Of a DNA stretch of 11,171 nt, positions 7,924 to 11,171 are shown in pieces; within the stretch, counting starts at the first letter, position 1, and every line of letters begins with the position of its first letter. Origin of the DNA: Deltaproteobacteria bacterium. Its GTDB lineage: Bacteria > Myxococcota_A > UBA9160 > UBA4427. The translations under genes and the position numbers were made by a program. Below the pieces are notes generated by a model that made no database searches, was not told the origin of the DNA, and saw only the letters and a list, made by a program, of their open reading frames with translations. The stretch spans positions 1-11,171 of the forward strand of contig DRKE01000296.1 of the NCBI GenBank assembly GCA_011051925.1, read 5' to 3'.

Positions 7924-8751
7924 ATGAGAGCCTATCTCGATCTGCTCCGGGACGTCCTCGAGAACGGTGTCGACAAGAACGACCGGACGGGAACGGGTAC
8001 GCGAAGCGTCTTCGGGCGCCAGCTGCGCTTCGATCTCTCGCCGGAGACCGGCGGTTTCCCGCTCCTCACGACCAAGCGGGTCCATACGAAGAGCATCATC
8101 CACGAGCTGCTCTGGTTCATCTCGGGGGATACCAATGCCCGCTCGCTCCAGGCGCGTGGCGTCACGATCTGGGACGAATGGGCGGACGAATCGGGCGAGC
8201 TCGGGCCGGTCTACGGCGCGCAATGGCGAAGGTGGCGTGCCGCGCCGATCGAGGGTTCGGAATCCGATGCCCCGGTCGAAATCGACCAGCTGAGCCGCCT
8301 GATCGACCAGATCCGCAAGGATCCCGATTCGCGCCGACTCGTCCTCTCGGCCTGGAACGTCGGTGAACTCGACGCGATGAAGCTGCCGCCCTGCCACCTG
8401 CTCTTCCAGTTCAACGTGACCGCCGGACGGCTCCACTGCGCGATGACGATGCGGAGCTGCGACGTCTTCCTCGGCCTGCCCTTCAACATCGCGTCCTACG
8501 CCCTGCTGACCATGATGATCGCGCAGGTGACCGACCTCGAACCCGGCGAGCTGATCATCTCCCTCGGCGATACCCATGTCTATCGGAACCATTTCGATCA
8601 GGCACGGGAGCAGCTCACGCGCGAACCGCGACCGCTCCCGCGGATGTGGCTCAATCCCGCCGTGAAATCGCTCTTCGATTTCTGCTTCGACGATTTCAAG
8701 CTCGAAGGCTACGACCCCCATCCCCGAATCGTCGCACCGATCGCCGTCTAG
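7924..8751 (+). CDS. thyA: Thymidylate synthase ThyA
   Basis: A 275-aa enzyme that methylates dUMP to dTMP using 5,10-methylene-tetrahydrofolate, releasing dihydrofolate. The family blocks are complete: YLDLLRDVLENG, DRTGTGTRSVFG, FPLLTTKRVHTKSIIHELLWFISGDTN, WDEWADESGELGPVYGAQWR, the active site LPPCHLLFQFNV with nucleophile C157, LHCAMTMRSCDVFLGLPFNIASYALL, and GDTHVYRNH for dUMP contact. It is about 10 residues longer than the 264-aa E. coli enzyme, largely from a short acidic insertion after the PVYGAQWR block (APIEGSESDAP, about residues 107-117). It starts 48 nt after the antiporter stop at an ATG with no ribosome site, directly downstream of an extended -10 element. folA follows 3 nt after its stop, placing the producer of dihydrofolate with the enzyme that recycles it. 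Confidence 0.97.
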   Translation: MRAYLDLLRDVLENGVDKNDRTGTGTRSVFGRQLRFDLSPETGGFPLLTTKRVHTKSIIHELLWFISGDTNARSLQARGVTIWDEWADESGELGPVYGAQWRRWRAAPIEGSESDAPVEIDQLSRLIDQIRKDPDSRRLVLSAWNVGELDAMKLPPCHLLFQFNVTAGRLHCAMTMRSCDVFLGLPFNIASYALLTMMIAQVTDLEPGELIISLGDTHVYRNHFDQAREQLTREPRPLPRMWLNPAVKSLFDFCFDDFKLEGYDPHPRIVAPIAV

Positions 8752-8754
8752 AGC

Positions 8755-9258
8755 ATGTCGATGCGGATCTCCCTGGTCGTCGCAGCAGCTCGCAATCGCG
8801 TGATCGGACATCGCGGCGCGATTCCCTGGCGACTTCCCGACGACCAGCGTTTCTTTCGCGACGTGACGACCGGTCATTGCGTGGTGATGGGTCGCAAGAC
8901 CTTCGAGGAGCTGAACCGGCGCCCCCTGCCGAACCGGGAGAACTACGTCTTGAGCCGGCGTCCCCAGGAACCGGTTCCGGGGGTCGAGTTCTTTCCGAAC
9001 CTGGCCGCCGCTCTCGATCGCGCCCGCGAACGGGCCTTCAGGGAGTGTTTCATCGCCGGCGGCGAGGCCCTCTATCGAGAGGGACTGGCCCTCGCCGACC
9101 GGATCTACCTGACCCGGGTCGATGCCGAGCCACCCGGCGACACCTGGTTTCCGGAGATCGACGAAAGGAGCTGGCGCTGTGTCGCCCGCGATGAACGCCC
9201 GGTCGACGATCGCCATCCCCACGCCTTCACCTTCGAGACCTGGGATCGCGTCGACTGA
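8755..9258 (+). CDS. folA: Dihydrofolate reductase FolA
   Basis: A 167-aa NADPH-dependent enzyme reducing dihydrofolate to tetrahydrofolate. Recognisable features are ISLVVAAARNRVIGHRGAIPWRLPDDQRFF (residues 4-33, substrate pocket with the catalytic acidic residue in the LPDD segment), VVMGRKTFEEL (NADPH binding), RPLPNRENYVLSRR, FIAGGEALYREGL (the GG loop) and YLTRVDAEPPGDTWFPEI. Length is normal for the family. ATG 8755 lies 3 nt after the thyA stop without its own ribosome site, indicating coupling to thyA; an in-frame ATG at 8761 would remove two residues and matches the usual family start equally well. No truncation or odd residue is evident. Confidence 0.96.
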   Translation: MSMRISLVVAAARNRVIGHRGAIPWRLPDDQRFFRDVTTGHCVVMGRKTFEELNRRPLPNRENYVLSRRPQEPVPGVEFFPNLAAALDRARERAFRECFIAGGEALYREGLALADRIYLTRVDAEPPGDTWFPEIDERSWRCVARDERPVDDRHPHAFTFETWDRVD

Positions 9259-9270
9259 CCGCGTCCGGGC

Positions 9271-9276
9271 TATGCT
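9271..9276 (+). promoter_or_regulatory. Candidate -10 element before hslO, possibly leaderless
   Basis: TATGCT (TANNNT type) ends 8 nt before the hslO ATG at 9285 in the 26-bp gap after folA. Transcription would start about 2 nt before the ATG, and no Shine-Dalgarno sequence is present. A -35 is not convincing (TCGACT at 9251-9256 gives only 14 nt spacing). Confidence 0.4.
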
Positions 9277-9284
9277 CGATCCCG

Positions 9285-10235
9285 ATGTCCGGAACGACGC
9301 CCCGAATCGAGCCGCGAGCGACCGCCCGCCCCGACGAACTCGTGCGGACGATCTCCGAATCCGGTGGGATCGCCGTGAAGACCCTCATCGCGAGCGAACT
9401 GGTCGCCGAGGCCCTTTCCCTCCGCGATCACGCACCGACCGCGGCCCATGCCCTGGGACGGGCGATGATGGGCGCCGTGTTGATCGCCGTCGGGAGTGCG
9501 GCCGACGAGGCCGACGAGGCCAACGTCGAATCGGTCCAGCTGCAATTCCGCGGTGACGGGCCCCTCGGCACGCTGACCGCGATCGCGGATTCGAGAGCGC
9601 GCGTCCGCGCAACGGTCCAGCACCCGGACGTCGAACTCCGCCTGGCCGATGGAACCCCCGACATCGCCCGGGCGATCGGGCAGGGCCCGCTGAACGTCGT
9701 GCGCCATCGTCCTCGCTGGCGCACGCCCTACACGGGGACGGTTCCGCTGGTCTCCGGCGAGATCGCGGGTGACCTGACGCTCTACCTGACCGAAAGCGAA
9801 CAGACGCCTTCGTCGATGGGCCTGGGCGTTTCCCTCGGCCCCGCGATGCGGGACGTCGCGGCCTGCGGGTTCCTCGTCCAGGCGCTTCCCGACGCGAGCG
9901 ACGCCGATCTCTCGCGGGTCGAAGCGAACATCGCGGCACTGCCGAGTCTCTCCCGCCTGCTCGAGGATCCGGTCGACGCGAATGCGCTCGTCGATCGCCT
10001 GCTCGAGGGTCTCGGTTCCCGCGAACGCCACGCGATGACCCCCCGTTTCGATTGCCCCTGCTCCCACGATCGGGCCCTGCGAACCCTCTCGCTGCTCGAA
10101 GAAGGGGAACTCGCCGAACTCGTCGAAAACGAAGAGGACCAGGAAATCGTCTGCGACTTCTGTGGCCGGGCCTATCAGATCCAGCCTCCGGAGATGCGGA
10201 AACTCCTCGAAGAACCACGCGAGAATCGATCATGA
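9285..10235 (+). CDS. hslO: Redox-regulated chaperone Hsp33
   Basis: A 316-aa cytoplasmic holdase chaperone switched on by oxidative unfolding, when its zinc-bound cysteines form disulfides. The C-terminal zinc centre is intact: C257-P-C259 in FDCPCSHDRALRTL and C290-DF-C293 in IVCDFCGRAYQI. The N-terminal domain shows the family blocks GGIAVKTLIASELVAEA, LGRAMMGAVLIAVG, VQLQFRGDGPLGTLTAIADSRARVRATV, and VVRHRPRWRTPYTGTVPLVSGEIAGDLTLYLTESEQTPSSMGLGV. Residues 1-20 form an N-terminal extension relative to E. coli Hsp33. The gene starts 26 bp after folA and its stop overlaps the fluC start as ATGA. With MsrPQ nearby, the window carries two systems that respond to oxidised proteins, although in separate compartments. 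Confidence 0.95.
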   Translation: MSGTTPRIEPRATARPDELVRTISESGGIAVKTLIASELVAEALSLRDHAPTAAHALGRAMMGAVLIAVGSAADEADEANVESVQLQFRGDGPLGTLTAIADSRARVRATVQHPDVELRLADGTPDIARAIGQGPLNVVRHRPRWRTPYTGTVPLVSGEIAGDLTLYLTESEQTPSSMGLGVSLGPAMRDVAACGFLVQALPDASDADLSRVEANIAALPSLSRLLEDPVDANALVDRLLEGLGSRERHAMTPRFDCPCSHDRALRTLSLLEEGELAELVENEEDQEIVCDFCGRAYQIQPPEMRKLLEEPRENRS

Positions 10236-10615
10236 CGAAGCTCCTCTTCATCGCCCTGGGCGGCGCCGTCGGCGCAATGGCCCGCTATCTCGTCGCGGGG
10301 TGGGGCCAGAACCTCACGGCCGGTTCATTCCCGCTCGGAACGCTGATCGTGAACCTCACGGGCTGTCTGCTGATCGGCTGGCTCGCGAGCGTACTCGCCG
10401 GCCCCGTCCTGATCCGCGAGGAATTCCGCATGGCCCTCCTCGTGGGCTTCCTGGGAAGCTTCACGACCTTCTCGACCTTCGGCCTCGAGACGGGAAACCT
10501 GCTCTCGGACGGGGAATGGGCCCAGGCCGCCTGGAACCTGGGCCTCAGCAATGGTCTCGGGCTCGTCGCCATCTTCGCAGGCATGCGCCTCGCCACCCTC
10601 ACCCACGGAGCCTGA
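10232..10615 (+). CDS. fluC: Fluoride exporter FluC (CrcB)
   Basis: A 127-aa small membrane protein that forms antiparallel dimers and conducts fluoride out of the cell. Four hydrophobic segments are visible. The signature residues are present: GGAVGAMARYLV at the N-terminus, the conserved asparagine in GTLIVNLTGCLLIGW, and GFLGSFTTFSTFGLET, which holds the central sodium site and the phenylalanine box. Length is typical for the family. The start ATG overlaps the hslO stop (ATGA, 10232-10235), so fluC is translated in the same transcript. No fluoride riboswitch precedes it, since the upstream sequence is hslO coding DNA; expression is thus probably set by the hslO promoter. The next gene, DUF190, begins 1 nt after its stop. 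Confidence 0.95.
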   Translation: MTKLLFIALGGAVGAMARYLVAGWGQNLTAGSFPLGTLIVNLTGCLLIGWLASVLAGPVLIREEFRMALLVGFLGSFTTFSTFGLETGNLLSDGEWAQAAWNLGLSNGLGLVAIFAGMRLATLTHGA

Positions 10616-10616
10616 C

Positions 10617-10958
10617 ATGACGATTCCCGAAGAAGCCACGCTATTGCGCATCCATCTCGGAGAAAGCGACCGGGTCCATGGCAAGCCGACCTACGAAGCG
10701 ATCGTCCTGCTCGCCCGCGAGAGACACCTCGCCGGAGCGACGGTCCTCCGCGGTTCCATGGGGTTCGGAAAGAACAGCCGACTCCATACAGCCAAGGTGC
10801 TCCGCCTTTCCGGAGATCTGCCCATCGTGGTCGAGATCGTGGATGCCGAGGAGAAGATCCGGGATTTCCTGCCCCATCTCGAAGAGATCATCGGAGCGGG
10901 GCTCGTCACGCTCGAGCGTGTCCGGGTACTCCGCTACAACGGGGACGCGAAGGAGTAG
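10617..10958 (+). CDS. DUF190 (PII-like) protein
   Basis: A 113-aa cytoplasmic protein of the DUF190 family, which has a PII-like ferredoxin fold. Characteristic blocks are LLRIHLGESDRVHGKPTYEAIVLLARERHLAGATVLRGSMGFG, LSGDLPIVVEIVDAEEKI and FLPHLEEIIGAGLVTLERVRVLRY. The ATG has a GGAG ribosome site 6 nt upstream and lies 1 nt beyond the fluC stop. DUF190 genes are commonly next to fluC/crcB, so a regulatory or sensory link to fluoride export is a reasonable inference, but the ligand and partner are not established from this sequence. It is the last gene of the apparent hslO-fluC-DUF190 unit. Confidence 0.9.
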   Translation: MTIPEEATLLRIHLGESDRVHGKPTYEAIVLLARERHLAGATVLRGSMGFGKNSRLHTAKVLRLSGDLPIVVEIVDAEEKIRDFLPHLEEIIGAGLVTLERVRVLRYNGDAKE

Positions 10959-11171
10959 GAAAGGCTGACTCGCGCGGGCTCGGGAAGAATCGGGCCAGGG
11001 CGCAGACGATGTCCGTGTTGGCGAACCTCTACGCAGTTCGGCACGAGTCGATCCCGAGAGAGGCAGGGGCGGCGCTGTGATCGAGGCGTCCCGAGGTCGG
11101 GGCGGGAGGGGGGAGTCTCGCGAGGAGCGAGACGAGTACGCGCAGTTTCGAGAGGGCGGCCACCGGGATCC
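10959..11171. other. Right-hand tail, no confident gene
   Basis: The 213 bp after DUF190 hold no recognisable gene. On the minus strand one frame is open for 46 codons from the window edge to a TAG at 11029-11031 and could be the end of a gene outside the window, but the stretch is too short to trust. A perfect 7-bp inverted repeat, GTCTCGC/GCGAGAC, lies at 11115-11133 with a 5-nt loop and no T-run. The window ends in GGATCC. Confidence 0.3.

Noticed and set aside
7903..9222. 439-codon minus-strand open frame
   Set aside because: Antisense to thyA and folA, which are unmistakable.
10100..10231. Fluoride riboswitch before fluC
   Set aside because: The region is hslO coding sequence and the start overlaps the hslO stop; I see no riboswitch-like pseudoknot.
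11115..11133. 7-bp inverted repeat as a terminator for the hslO-fluC-DUF190 unit
   Set aside because: No T-run follows on either strand, and it lies about 155 bp beyond the last stop codon.
11166..11171. GGATCC at the window end as a cloning junction
   Set aside because: It could be a BamHI junction, but a six-base match at one edge is not evidence enough.

Overview
The window is GC-rich, gene-dense bacterial DNA from a Gram-negative organism. It carries a periplasmic MsrPQ methionine sulfoxide repair pair, an exosortase-associated (TIGR04073-like) secreted protein, and Hsp33 together with FluC. A deltaproteobacterial or Myxococcota-like lineage would fit, but this is inferred from gene content and composition and no marker fixes it. 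The hexamer CGATCG recurs about 35-40 times by eye, which looks like a genome-wide signature.

Layout. (1) 1-883, minus: an intact zinc-ribbon/HTH/DDE transposase whose C-terminus runs off the left edge. (2) 935-1549, minus: an unrecognised 204-aa protein, divergent from (3) 1751-2374, plus: a DUF2993/LmeA-like protein starting at GTG. The tail of (3) overlaps by 18 bp the tail of (4) 2357-2809, minus: a TIGR04073-type exosortase-associated protein with a signal peptide. (5) A 272-bp divergent gap, holding a possible 45-codon leader ORF and a strong hairpin, leads to msrP (3082-4056) and msrQ (4060-4680). (6) traB-like gene (4789-6012). (7) A CPA2-type cation:proton antiporter fused to a PTS EIIA domain (6151-7875). 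(8) thyA-folA (7924-9258), the dTMP/tetrahydrofolate cycle. (9) hslO-fluC-DUF190 (9285-10958), with ATGA and 1-nt spacings indicating one transcript. (10) 10959-11171: no confident gene.

Functional links. MsrP and MsrQ repair oxidised envelope proteins using electrons passed from the membrane. ThyA and FolA form a metabolic pair: ThyA oxidises methylene-THF to DHF and FolA reduces the DHF again. Hsp33 is an oxidation-activated chaperone, and FluC exports fluoride next to its frequent partner DUF190. Most of the window is conserved housekeeping and stress-defence content. I do not see a clear new multi-gene system. The points most worth following are an antiporter whose usual DD/ND ion-site motif reads NN while the EIIA histidine is intact, an MsrP with a lipobox cysteine inside its Tat signal, structured leader DNA before msrP, and likely leaderless starts at thyA and hslO.
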